Source: a virus. From it: a DNA stretch of 64,000 bases. A program made the translations under genes and the position numbers. The notes below the pieces were generated by a model, which worked only from the letters and a program-made list of their open reading frames with translations, did not search any database and had not been told where the DNA came from. The stretch lies in IMG/VR virus record IMGVR_UViG_3300048672_000430, positions 1 to 64,000 of that record; one strand, written 5' to 3'. Shown here piece after piece: positions 9,757-18,702 of the stretch (its first letter is position 1; every line of letters begins with the position of its first letter).

Positions 9757-12564
9757 TTATCTTATTCTTTGTAATACACATTTCCAAGTAATTGTTTTAG
9801 CATTTACCCCTGTAACTCTTACGTCAACGGCATTTGCGTTAACAATAAAAGTACAATTTGCAGAACCTAATCCAGCATCTTCAATAGTATAATCTGATTG
9901 AATTGTCGCTAAAGATACTGTTCCACCAACATTCTTAACTTTTACAGTTCTCTCATAAGCAACCGAACTGAATGTGTCATCAATCCCTGTTACGAAAACT
10001 TTAATTAACTCAACAGAGTTATTAGCCGGAGTAATAGAAGATACAACAGCATTTACAGAACCTGAAGTAGAAGTTGAAGTACCTCTTAACCCGAAGTTTA
10101 CGTTATTTTCAATTACGTCGATAACACTTACTGGAGAAACCGTACCAACACCTAATCTTGAATTGGCTTCATCGATTGCGGCAGCCGAACCAAAAAGAAT
10201 TTTACCTTTAGTGGCATTTGCTGTAGAGTTGATTGTTAAGTTACCAGAAGCAGCGGTGTCACCTTTTAATACTTGACCGCCAGATCTACCGGCTAATAAA
10301 GCATATTGAGAGTGATCGTCGTCTGATAATCCTGAAATAGATCCGTGATCTAAACCAGACTGAATTACATCAGCAGTAATTGTATTTGAACCATCGTTAT
10401 AAGTGAAGTCAATTGTTGCCGAATCCACTAAAGCACCAGCAACTGCATCTTGAGCAGCTTCTACGAAATCTGTAATATCAGTAGAAACGTGAGTGTGTGA
10501 AGTAGCGGCTTTACCATCAATTTGTGTTTTTAAGCTTTGTAAAACAGTTTGAACTTCTGTTCCAGTTACACCAGAAATAGCAGTTACACCAATATCACCA
10601 GCAGCTAAAACTACTGCACCTGTAAACCCATTTACTGAAGTTACAGAAGAAGATGCAATTTCAATGTATGTAGAACCAGACCATCTATATGTTCTATTAG
10701 TATCTAAAGCAACATAGATTTTACCTGTTTCCCCTGTACCTGGAAATGAAGCTAAGTTTGCAAATTCTAAAACATCATCAACATAAGAAGGTAATTGAGC
10801 TGCTGGAACTTTACCTGTAGCATCTAAAGACGCATAACCGTTAGCCGCACCTTTTTCCGAAGTAGACTGTTTTAAAGCTAAAGCATTAAATACAGCATCT
10901 TGTGAAGGAGCTGAAGTTGTTGCACCAGAGTTAATTCCGTTTACAACTTTTGCATCAGTGTAGGCTTTTGTTGAAGCATCTTGAGCAGAAACTGGATCTA
11001 ATAAGTTAGAAGCATTTCTACCTGTAAGGTTGTAAGCATTTCCTGTTCTCATTAAAGAGTATAGGTTTGCCCAAGTTTCAGGACTTGAATTTGTTAGGAT
11101 GTAATCAACTTGGTGTCCACCAGGAATTGTACCGATTGTTGTAGCACCATCTGTTTTTAATACAGTGATAGTAGCAGCAGATTGGTTATAGATAGTTATT
11201 TTTTCACCAAGAACTAAAGCAGCTAAAGATGGAGCAATAACAACGCTAGTTGCTGTAGACCCAAGAGTAAAAGTAATTTTTCTAGCTGTTGGAGTTTTTA
11301 CTGAACCATCTGGTACGTAAGATACGTATCCACCAGAAGCATCAACATACTGTTTATTTGCTGCATCAGATAATGCTGATGGATCAGATAAATTTGTAAT
11401 GTTATGTGAGTTAAGATCCAAGTTACCTGTCATTGCAACAGAACCGTCTTTCTTAACTACAGCACTATCTAATGCTCTAGTATCAATGTCAGATTGTAAT
11501 TCATTTAATGCACTCTGAACATCAGTAGCGGCTAAGTTACCTGAAGGTATAGAAGAGATTGCTGAAGCATCGTGAGCATCAGTAGCATCTGTTAAGTGGT
11601 CAGATAAAGATGAAGCATCTGCCTTTAAAGCAAGAGCATCAAATACTGCGTTTTGTGAAGGAGCTACATCTGTAACACCGTCTGCAATAGTATCGCCTAC
11701 TGCCGCTGCTTTTGCTCTAGAATCAGTAAAGTATTTATTTGCTGTACCTTCTGAAATATGATCAGTAGTTAATGTAACTGTTCCAGTTTGTCCGTTTACA
11801 GACATTACTTCATTTGAATTAATTGACTTGTGGTATTTTCCATCAGCAGCATACACAGCCCAATCACCAATAGCAAACGTAATAGATCCGTTACCAAAGT
11901 TATGTGATCCAGCAGCCGAAGCTTCATAAACATCCCCAGGGTTACCTGTTCCATCAGTTAATGTAGTAGTCGAAGGATCGAAAAATCCTTGAAGTTCCAT
12001 TACAGAGTTAGGAAGTTGAGATACTGGAACTTTACCACCAGCATCTAAAGTTGCCACACCATTGTTAGCTCCTTTTTCAGAAGAGTCTATTTTTGCATTC
12101 AATTGTGTTTGAATTGAACTTGTTGCATCTAAATAACCTAAAGTTGTAGTAGATACTGAAGAAGCAGATATTACACCTGATGCGTCAGAAACTAAAACCT
12201 TATTAATTGACAATGCAGCTAGCTTAGATAACGCAATTCCTGCTGCCGCAGCAATATGCGAATCCGTAACACTTAGAGCCTTTAAAGCAGCTACTAATGT
12301 TCCTGCTGGATCATCATAAGTAAAATCAATCGTATCCGTGTCGCCTACAGCAGCACCTACAATATCCATTACTTGTTCTGGATCTACAGATGATAATGCC
12401 CAATCGGTATCTCCTGTGTTCCCTTTTTGATAAATACCAACTGAACCAGCAACAATTGCTAAGTCCCCGATATTACCTGAATATCCACCACCAGTTGTTG
12501 GTGCGGAATCTAAAACAACGATCCTTTGATCCCCGATCGTGATTTGGTCTAAAATTACAGCCAT
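9757..12564 (-). CDS. Tail fibre protein with duplicated modules
   Basis: 935 residues. It contains two copies of a module starting EKGANNGVATLDAGGKVPVSQ and EKGAANGYASLDATGKVPAAQ. The first copy closely matches the fibre at the left edge. TGKIYVALDTNRTYRWSGST is a signature of fibre modules in many aquatic phages. The last 80 residues (VKVKNVGGTVSLATIQSDYT) match the C-terminal domain of the next gene upstream, so they form a shared distal or assembly domain. Role: host adhesion, as part of a multi-fibre complex. Confidence 0.8.
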   Translation of the reverse strand: MAVILDQITIGDQRIVVLDSAPTTGGGYSGNIGDLAIVAGSVGIYQKGNTGDTDWALSSVDPEQVMDIVGAAVGDTDTIDFTYDDPAGTLVAALKALSVTDSHIAAAAGIALSKLAALSINKVLVSDASGVISASSVSTTTLGYLDATSSIQTQLNAKIDSSEKGANNGVATLDAGGKVPVSQLPNSVMELQGFFDPSTTTLTDGTGNPGDVYEASAAGSHNFGNGSITFAIGDWAVYAADGKYHKSINSNEVMSVNGQTGTVTLTTDHISEGTANKYFTDSRAKAAAVGDTIADGVTDVAPSQNAVFDALALKADASSLSDHLTDATDAHDASAISSIPSGNLAATDVQSALNELQSDIDTRALDSAVVKKDGSVAMTGNLDLNSHNITNLSDPSALSDAANKQYVDASGGYVSYVPDGSVKTPTARKITFTLGSTATSVVIAPSLAALVLGEKITIYNQSAATITVLKTDGATTIGTIPGGHQVDYILTNSSPETWANLYSLMRTGNAYNLTGRNASNLLDPVSAQDASTKAYTDAKVVNGINSGATTSAPSQDAVFNALALKQSTSEKGAANGYASLDATGKVPAAQLPSYVDDVLEFANLASFPGTGETGKIYVALDTNRTYRWSGSTYIEIASSSVTSVNGFTGAVVLAAGDIGVTAISGVTGTEVQTVLQSLKTQIDGKAATSHTHVSTDITDFVEAAQDAVAGALVDSATIDFTYNDGSNTITADVIQSGLDHGSISGLSDDDHSQYALLAGRSGGQVLKGDTAASGNLTINSTANATKGKILFGSAAAIDEANSRLGVGTVSPVSVIDVIENNVNFGLRGTSTSTSGSVNAVVSSITPANNSVELIKVFVTGIDDTFSSVAYERTVKVKNVGGTVSLATIQSDYTIEDAGLGSANCTFIVNANAVDVRVTGVNAKTITWKCVLQRIR

Positions 12565-12578
12565 ACTATCTCCCCTTA

Positions 12579-13310
12579 TTAGATATTTACGCTAGTTATT
12601 AGGTTCAATATCCATCTTATATCATTATTATTAACGCCACGTACCTTTAATTCCACTACTGGCCCTGTAACCAGAAAAGACACGTTCATTTGTGGATTAT
12701 CTCTACTTGTATAGTCAGATTGTAAATCATGTATAGTTACAACCCCTCCAATACTCTTTACTCTAAAACTTCTTTTAAAAGTCGCACCATCACCTGCTGT
12801 TCCGGCAGTCCCACCAACCCTTCTTGCTACAAACTTTGCTTCCATTAAAGTACTTGTTTCTGTAGCACAATTTACTGATAAAATTGTAGTGGCTATGTTG
12901 TTAGTTGTTAATACTGAACCCTCATAGGTCTTATTTTGGGCATCTTCAATCTTTGTTGGTGAGATTTTATTAACTTGCGTATCTGTTATAGAATTTGGAA
13001 CAATTTCTGCTGATATTTGTTTAGGCCCACTATTATACGTCATATCTATAGTAGGACTGTCGATCATCATAGCACCGACGGTATCTTTTATCCCAGCAAT
13101 ATTTGAACCTTCGGCTAGTAATTGCCAATATACTGTATTTGTTGGAAGATTACCTAATGTCGGAGCCATAGCAACATAACTAGACGGCCCAAATGAAACT
13201 GAATCACCAAGATTGTATTGAACTATAGAACTATATACACCTCTAGGTACGATACTAACAGTAATCTGAACTGGCGTGCCTAATAATTTTACTAATTTAA
13301 AATCAGACAT
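12579..13310 (-). CDS. Small fibre-like virion protein
   Basis: 243 residues. The C-terminal domain (FRVKSIGGVVTIHDLQSDYT) is a paralogue of the last domain of the 935-residue fibre. The N-terminal part includes GDSVSFGPSSYVAMAPTLGN and YWQLLAEGS, which resemble the carbohydrate-binding type segments (W/Y-rich short beta domain) common in fibres. It overlaps the next gene by 8 nt, so it is translated together with it. Probably a short fibre or fibre adaptor. Confidence 0.7.
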   Translation of the reverse strand: MSDFKLVKLLGTPVQITVSIVPRGVYSSIVQYNLGDSVSFGPSSYVAMAPTLGNLPTNTVYWQLLAEGSNIAGIKDTVGAMMIDSPTIDMTYNSGPKQISAEIVPNSITDTQVNKISPTKIEDAQNKTYEGSVLTTNNIATTILSVNCATETSTLMEAKFVARRVGGTAGTAGDGATFKRSFRVKSIGGVVTIHDLQSDYTSRDNPQMNVSFLVTGPVVELKVRGVNNNDIRWILNLITSVNI

Positions 13311-13701
13311 ATGTTAAACTCGCTCTATCATCCCAAATTTGGTTATAATCTGTTGACGCATTTGTGATAGAAACGTCAGTGTCGCTTATTACTATCTTTT
13401 GTATTTTCCATTTTGCTTCAGTATCTAATGCTCCAAAAATCCCGTAAGCCAAATAACAAAGAGTTGGAGATACTTGTTCAAATCGTAAAGATTTAGGAAC
13501 TTCTTCTGCAACGTTTACACTACCATCAGCATTTATAGCTAAAGGATCGCCATTCTCATCAACTATTCTGACTGTATCCCCAGTAGGGCCTTCTCCGTTT
13601 AAAAAAACGGTGGCATCTACACGCAGAGTTCCTCTTTCTTCGTCATGGACGTTCTGAAGAACCTGTCGTTGATCTAATTTACTTGGATCAGGAGCCGTCA
13701 T
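13303..13701 (-). CDS. Putative fibre-adaptor / virion protein
   Basis: 132 residues, no signal peptide. It begins MTAPDPSKLDQRQVLQNVHD. The sequence after it is beta-rich with GDTVRIVDENGDPLAINADG and ends in a domain that includes WKIQKIVISDTDVS. It resembles small virion proteins that precede fibres. The function is not recognised; position between ejection-like proteins and fibres suggests an adaptor. Confidence 0.55.
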   Translation of the reverse strand: MTAPDPSKLDQRQVLQNVHDEERGTLRVDATVFLNGEGPTGDTVRIVDENGDPLAINADGSVNVAEEVPKSLRFEQVSPTLCYLAYGIFGALDTEAKWKIQKIVISDTDVSITNASTDYNQIWDDRASLTYV

Positions 13702-13709
13702 ATAACCTC

Positions 13710-14411
13710 TTATTTATCAAACTTATTCAATAACTTTGGAAACTTACCCTTGATGCCTTCTTGTGAAACTCTTTTAAGTTCTTCATAAGTAGCTCTTTCG
13801 TTTCTAGGAGTTTGATCAACACCTTCTTGAACAAAAGGTTCTAACCCTGTAACGTCATCGTTTCCTTTTCCTAAACCCTCCGAACGTAAAGCCATTTTTA
13901 ATTGGTTTACAACGGGTACATAATCAGTTGCTAAATCTGCGGTATCAACTGCTGCTTCTTTTATTTCACCAGCATTTGCCTTATTTAATATTCCCATAGC
14001 AGTTAGAGCTGTTGCACCTAAACCTAGCATTGGTAATATCCCACGAGACATACCTTTACTGTTTTTAAGTATTCCTGACTCTTCATTAACTATCTTAGCT
14101 GCATCGTCAACTAAATCTCCTCCACCCATTTTATTATCTAAATTGAAGAACTTAGATTTATTTCTTATTTCTGGTTTAATACCTATAGTATCAGTTGGAG
14201 TTGTTTTTAAAGTATCTTCTAAGTTTGTAAGTTTTCCTTCTTGTCTTAAACTATCCATAGCTTCAGATAATGTAGGTGCTCTATTTTTTGGAGGATTTAA
14301 TGGTGTTCCTTTAATGTTCATAGTTCTGCCTTCTTCGGCATTCTTTGCAACATTAGCTAAACGTTTTTTTTCTAAAAGTGCATAAGCCTTTTCTAAGTTT
14401 TTATCACTCAT
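13710..14411 (-). CDS. Putative DNA-ejection / internal virion protein
   Basis: 233 residues: a charged helical N-terminus, a hydrophobic segment around residues 125-150 (ILPMLGLGATALTAMGILNK) ending in ANAGE, then a hydrophilic tail. The upstream gene has the same layout (hydrophobic segment, KAYAGD). Proteins with one central membrane-active helix placed between portal and fibres are typical of podovirus ejection proteins that leave the capsid and form a channel. No enzyme motif is seen. Confidence 0.5.
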   Translation of the reverse strand: MSDKNLEKAYALLEKKRLANVAKNAEEGRTMNIKGTPLNPPKNRAPTLSEAMDSLRQEGKLTNLEDTLKTTPTDTIGIKPEIRNKSKFFNLDNKMGGGDLVDDAAKIVNEESGILKNSKGMSRGILPMLGLGATALTAMGILNKANAGEIKEAAVDTADLATDYVPVVNQLKMALRSEGLGKGNDDVTGLEPFVQEGVDQTPRNERATYEELKRVSQEGIKGKFPKLLNKFDK

Positions 14412-15247
14412 TATTGATCCTTTAACATATTACGAAGTTTTTCAAAAGTTCTTATTTGTTTATCATTTTTTATATCAGCATCTGCTCTATCTAATAGCTC
14501 TTGTTCTCCCTCATTTAAATTACTAGAGTCAAGACCAATAGGTGTAGCCATATCAATTGCTAATTTTGCAGAATCTTTTGTTGCACCTTTTGTATCTCCA
14601 GCATAAGCTTTTTCACCTATACCAAAAGCAGCCGCACCAAGGGCTATAGGTGCTAACATTTTTAATGGTTCACCCTTTACCATTCTTTTTAAATTAAGAA
14701 ATTGTTTTAATTGAGACGAACCAAATTCTGGATCTGGTTTAAAGTGATCTTTATAATATGCAGCAGCACCTTTCAATCCTTTAAGGTCTTCAAACTTTTC
14801 AACACTAGGTAATTCTTCTTTAATTTTACTTAATAGGTTCTTTCCTGTATATTCATACGGTTGATTTACTTTAGGTTGAGACATTTGATCATAATGATGT
14901 TGAAATTCATGACCTAAAGTTGCAAGATCACCTTTATCACGTAAAAGTATTTTATTATTTCCTTCTGGTACAAATAATCCTGTCTTAGCGTCAACTTGGT
15001 AATTATATCTACCAATATCTTTTAAATTTGGCTGATGCTTAACTGAAACATTATTAAATAATTCAGGATTTTCATATAAATCCCGAATATCTTTATTTTC
15101 TGAGTAAATACTCGAAGCTTCTTCCAAACCATCACGAATACTTGCTGGATTATACGATTTAAATAGTTCTTCAACTGGTGCATCGTTTTTTATATCATCA
15201 ATTAGACGATTATAGAATTTTTTGTTTAAATTCTTAAATTCAGCCAT
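14411..15247 (-). CDS. Putative ejection protein with zincin-like HExxH motif
   Basis: 278 residues. GDLATLGHEFQHHYDQ carries HExxH, the zinc-binding signature of metallopeptidases, followed by a further His. A hydrophobic stretch (LKMLAPIALGAAAFGIGEKA) ending in YAGD is like that in the following gene. The pairing with a transglycosylase gene directly upstream suggests a virion-carried complex that opens the cell envelope at infection. The protease activity is inferred from the motif only; the third zinc ligand cannot be assigned. Confidence 0.55.
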   Translation of the reverse strand: MAEFKNLNKKFYNRLIDDIKNDAPVEELFKSYNPASIRDGLEEASSIYSENKDIRDLYENPELFNNVSVKHQPNLKDIGRYNYQVDAKTGLFVPEGNNKILLRDKGDLATLGHEFQHHYDQMSQPKVNQPYEYTGKNLLSKIKEELPSVEKFEDLKGLKGAAAYYKDHFKPDPEFGSSQLKQFLNLKRMVKGEPLKMLAPIALGAAAFGIGEKAYAGDTKGATKDSAKLAIDMATPIGLDSSNLNEGEQELLDRADADIKNDKQIRTFEKLRNMLKDQ

Positions 15248-15250
15248 ATA

Positions 15251-15835
15251 TTATTGATCCTTTAGTATATCTAGTATGTCGTTACTTACTTCTTTGTCGT
15301 TTACTGAGTTAGGAGACCTATTTTTCTCCTTTCTAGCCAATAAACGTCTAACTTCCTTAAATTTATCTACGGATTCAGGTGTTTTTGGTGCATTTAAGGC
15401 ATTTAAACCACCTGTTATACCATTCTTGTGCATAAGGTAAATATTCTCTAAATTAGGGTCAAAAGGCCCATTTTTTGCGTTTTCTAGCACATTTTCGTAC
15501 TTATTTACAAGTGCCTTCATTAAAATCGCTTCTTTACGCAGCGGATTAGCCTCATTTTGACTTAAACCTTGCTGTTTTGCTAGTTCTTCTGCTGTTTTTC
15601 TTGTAGAATCAATGAGTTGATACTGTCCAGAAGCACTAGAATGAGGGTTTTTTAGGTTAATACCACCTGTTGTCTCAGCATAATGTATCTTTTCGATGTC
15701 TTCTGGGGTCAATTTCTTTGTATATTCAGCTACTTCCTTATTCATATCTCTATGATCATAAGGATCTGTAACATATTCCGATCTTTCTTTCGGAAGTTCG
15801 CTAATTCTTGCTATTAAGTCTAGAAATTTATCCAT
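15251..15835 (-). CDS. Virion-associated lytic transglycosylase-like protein
   Basis: 194 residues. IEKIHYAETTGGINLKNPHS followed by SASGQYQLIDSTRKTAEELA fits the goose-lysozyme/SLT layout: a catalytic Glu in the E-T/S-GG motif and the S-G-xYQ-x-x-x-S/T motif. NIYLMHKNGITGGLNAL fits the third conserved block (W/H-N-G-G). No signal peptide is present, so it is probably packaged in the virion. It overlaps the portal gene by 8 nt. Confidence 0.7.
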   Translation of the reverse strand: MDKFLDLIARISELPKERSEYVTDPYDHRDMNKEVAEYTKKLTPEDIEKIHYAETTGGINLKNPHSSASGQYQLIDSTRKTAEELAKQQGLSQNEANPLRKEAILMKALVNKYENVLENAKNGPFDPNLENIYLMHKNGITGGLNALNAPKTPESVDKFKEVRRLLARKEKNRSPNSVNDKEVSNDILDILKDQ

Positions 15836-17885
15836 TATTTGCCCTCGGATCTAAACTAGGGTTAGGTAATAGTGAAGGATCTACATTAGGTTGTGAAGGA
15901 AGTGCATTTTCTGGTGTTTGTTGTCCACCTAACATCTGTGCATTCATTAATTCGTCCACATTATTACCAGCGGTAGCACTTTGAGGCCCCATATTAGCAC
16001 CTTGTTGTGGATTCATTGGCCCTGGAGGTAAATTCGGAGCCCCAGCATTCTGTTGAGGGTTCAAAGGTTGCTCTTTAATCAACATTAATAAGTCTGGATT
16101 AACATTTCTTAACATATCAATATGTTCTTGTATGTGTGCTCTAACTTTTGCTGTTAATTCTGGGTTATCTCTTAGGTCTGGATCACTAATTACTGATCTA
16201 TGTTCTTGAATATGTAGAGAATGTCTGTCTAAAATGTCAGCCATTACCTCTTTACCTTCAAGTAACTTCTCATTTTCTCGTTTAATTAAGAAAATATCTT
16301 GCATATCTGCTTCATATAATGTTTCAACACTACCAGTTTCTAATACCATGAAGTATTGTTCTGGAGTTTTAATAATTTTCATATTAGCTAAGTTGTTTGC
16401 GATCTCTACTTTACCAGCAATTGTCTTAGCCAGAGGGTTACCAACGTTAACTGTTACTCTTCTAACATCAGAAATCATCTCACCTGTAAACTCTTTCATT
16501 AAAGATCTCTTATTTTTACCAACAATTGAGATCAATTTAGGAGTATTTGCGTAGTCTTTTAGTATTTCTATTAAAGTAGACCCGACATCTTCTAAGAATT
16601 TAACATAATTTCGTTGAAATGTGTTTTGAAATTGAAGAGACATTGACTGAACTAAGGCTAATGAGTTACCAGATCGTAATGAGGCTTCAGGATTACCTCT
16701 AGTTACTGAGTTAATACCAGATTGTGTTTCACCTAATTGCTCTAACATTTGAGCAAATTTAAATGTTTCTGGTGAAGTAGCTGTTAATTGTAATGGTTCT
16801 GGTTTTTTATTACCTTCAACTACGTTTAATCCACCAGGTAATGCCTGATGCACTAAGTCTGAACCTCTTTCTACGAATAAGTTTTGTACACCAAACGCAT
16901 TTTGATTGGTTAATATAGTAGAATATGTAGAGTTTAATGCTTCTTGTATAGGATAAACGTCAAACATATTAGAGTAACCGTAAGGTGTGCCCATAATATT
17001 TGCTGGAGATAGTCTAAATAGAGGAATACTTCTATAAGGAAGAGGTACATCCAATAGAACTACATCAGCAGCAACGAATAACATGTATCTACCTTCAGGC
17101 ATTGCTTCTGTTTTTTTATGATAAAACTTAAATACAGGAATATCATCTGTATCGTCATTAGAAAATGTTTGTAATTTAAAGCTATATATCTCATTTTTTG
17201 TAGGTAATGACATTATACGTTCTTTAAATTCAGGATATTTAGCAGCAAGGTTATATCTATTTTGAAAACTACGTACTAAAGCCCATTCCTGTGAGTAAAA
17301 GTTTTCTTTTGTCCCATCAACTACTACACTTAAAGGGTCATATAGAGTAAATTCCATCTCACCTTCGTAAGAATGTTCTCCAGTTTCTGGGTCAAAGTCT
17401 TTTGCTTCTCCAGCGGTTGCATTCCACTCCATATCAATAAATGAAGCACCCATTACTGTTGCCATTTCTACGGCATCATATATAATAGTTTCTAAGTTTT
17501 TTTCTCTCATATAATAATCTAACACACCATTTGCCAGATATGTTTGAGATAAAGATCTATAATCAGTGTTAATTGACTTTGCTTCAAAAACCGGTCTGTT
17601 TGCTGTAATAATTTGGACAATATGTTGAGCTAAATTTCTAAACATATTAATAGGAATAGATACTAATTCACCTTCTTCACCTGTAAAACTTATCGTATGG
17701 TTTTCTTGGGTTCCCTTATTAAAGTTACCATAGTAAAACTTATACATGTTAGCAAGTTTTGTAACGTATGAATTAGATTTAATTTGACTGTAAAAAGTTC
17801 TAGCTTTATCTAAAGCTGCCGCTGCTGCTCTTTCCGAGTCTCTAGCTGCGAAATACGTTTCACGATCATTTACATTACTTTCCAC
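15828..17885 (-). CDS. Portal protein
   Basis: 685 residues, in the size range of podovirus portals. It starts with a helical segment (RAAAAALDKARTFYSQIKSN), then typical portal-like strings such as FRNLAQHIVQIITANRPVFE, TVMGASFIDMEWNA, and NSVTRGNPEASLRSGNSLAL, the clip/wing region that often reads SG.AL. It ends in a long Pro/Gln/Asn-rich tail (PQQNAGAPNLPPGPMNPQQG) of the kind forming a C-terminal barrel or disordered extension. It forms the dodecameric DNA vertex; position two genes after the terminase supports this. Confidence 0.85.
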   Translation of the reverse strand: MESNVNDRETYFAARDSERAAAAALDKARTFYSQIKSNSYVTKLANMYKFYYGNFNKGTQENHTISFTGEEGELVSIPINMFRNLAQHIVQIITANRPVFEAKSINTDYRSLSQTYLANGVLDYYMREKNLETIIYDAVEMATVMGASFIDMEWNATAGEAKDFDPETGEHSYEGEMEFTLYDPLSVVVDGTKENFYSQEWALVRSFQNRYNLAAKYPEFKERIMSLPTKNEIYSFKLQTFSNDDTDDIPVFKFYHKKTEAMPEGRYMLFVAADVVLLDVPLPYRSIPLFRLSPANIMGTPYGYSNMFDVYPIQEALNSTYSTILTNQNAFGVQNLFVERGSDLVHQALPGGLNVVEGNKKPEPLQLTATSPETFKFAQMLEQLGETQSGINSVTRGNPEASLRSGNSLALVQSMSLQFQNTFQRNYVKFLEDVGSTLIEILKDYANTPKLISIVGKNKRSLMKEFTGEMISDVRRVTVNVGNPLAKTIAGKVEIANNLANMKIIKTPEQYFMVLETGSVETLYEADMQDIFLIKRENEKLLEGKEVMADILDRHSLHIQEHRSVISDPDLRDNPELTAKVRAHIQEHIDMLRNVNPDLLMLIKEQPLNPQQNAGAPNLPPGPMNPQQGANMGPQSATAGNNVDELMNAQMLGGQQTPENALPSQPNVDPSLLPNPSLDPRANNG

Positions 17886-17894
17886 GTAAACCTC

Positions 17895-18635
17895 TTATTT
17901 TAAATTACTTAAAAATTCTTTTACATAAGACAAAGGAACAGCATGACCAGAGTTTTCGATTTGTGGATTTCCTGCAAAAATAACAGCAACAATATTACCA
18001 TATTTATTTACAACAGGTGATCCTGAATTTCCAGGGTAAGTTGGAGAGCTGATTTGAATTGTGTTTCTAGTTACAACACATACTTCCATTGCACCAAAAA
18101 ATGTTTGAATAGTTTGAATTGAACCTTCTGAACAAGAACCATCTTCATTTGTTTCAGCAGCTAATTGAATCTCATTATCATCAAAATATTCGCCTTTAGC
18201 AACGTTTAAAGCTTCACCTCTAGGATGTCCAAGTGTATATAGTTCTTCACCAATCTTAGGGTTTGAACCAATCTTTAAACCTTTATGATCTGGCAATGCT
18301 TCTAGAGCACAAAGATCGTGGTCTTTAGAAATTTTAATTATTTTACGTTCCACTAATAGTTTTGTGTCTTCAGCCTTTACTAAAAGAGGGCCTTTCATTT
18401 GACAGATATGTTTGTTTGTTAAGATAACAACAGAACCATCGGCTAATTCAACATGGGAACCAGAACCAGATCCATCTTGTCCAAAAATTTGAACAGTGCT
18501 TTGCTCTGCTAGATGGCGAATATAAGCTCTATGAGCATGAGGAGCCTCAAAGGAAATATAACCCAAGCCAACGGCTAAGATAGCGATTTTTATTGTCTTT
18601 TTAATTGCATTTGTAATTTTAGATTTTAGACTCAC
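17895..18635 (-). CDS. Trypsin-like (S1/HtrA-type) serine protease with N-terminal membrane anchor
   Basis: 246 residues from a GTG start with GGAGTT upstream. Residues about 14-28 (IKIAILAVGLGYISF) form a signal anchor. The catalytic triad is visible: His in ILTNKHIC, Asp in SKDHDLCALEA and Ser in PTYPGNSGSPVV. Cysteines near the active site suggest export and disulfides. No PDZ domain is present. It lies between terminase and portal, where other phages keep a prohead protease, but a membrane-anchored chymotrypsin-fold enzyme is unusual there. It could process virion proteins or act in the periplasm on host proteins. Confidence 0.8.
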   Translation of the reverse strand: MSLKSKITNAIKKTIKIAILAVGLGYISFEAPHAHRAYIRHLAEQSTVQIFGQDGSGSGSHVELADGSVVILTNKHICQMKGPLLVKAEDTKLLVERKIIKISKDHDLCALEALPDHKGLKIGSNPKIGEELYTLGHPRGEALNVAKGEYFDDNEIQLAAETNEDGSCSEGSIQTIQTFFGAMEVCVVTRNTIQISSPTYPGNSGSPVVNKYGNIVAVIFAGNPQIENSGHAVPLSYVKEFLSNLK

Positions 18636-18667
18636 TTTAACTCCATATGTTTATAGATAACTTATTT

Positions 18668-18690
18668 GCCTATATATAGTTGTTAATAAT
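18668..18690 (-). promoter_or_regulatory. Late-type promoter motif (TTAACAACTATATATAGG)
   Basis: The best copy of the motif. It lies in the 67-nt gap between the terminase stop and the protease start and is oriented toward the protease, portal and fibre genes. Confidence 0.65.
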
Positions 18691-18702
18691 GAGGATATGT
18701 GT

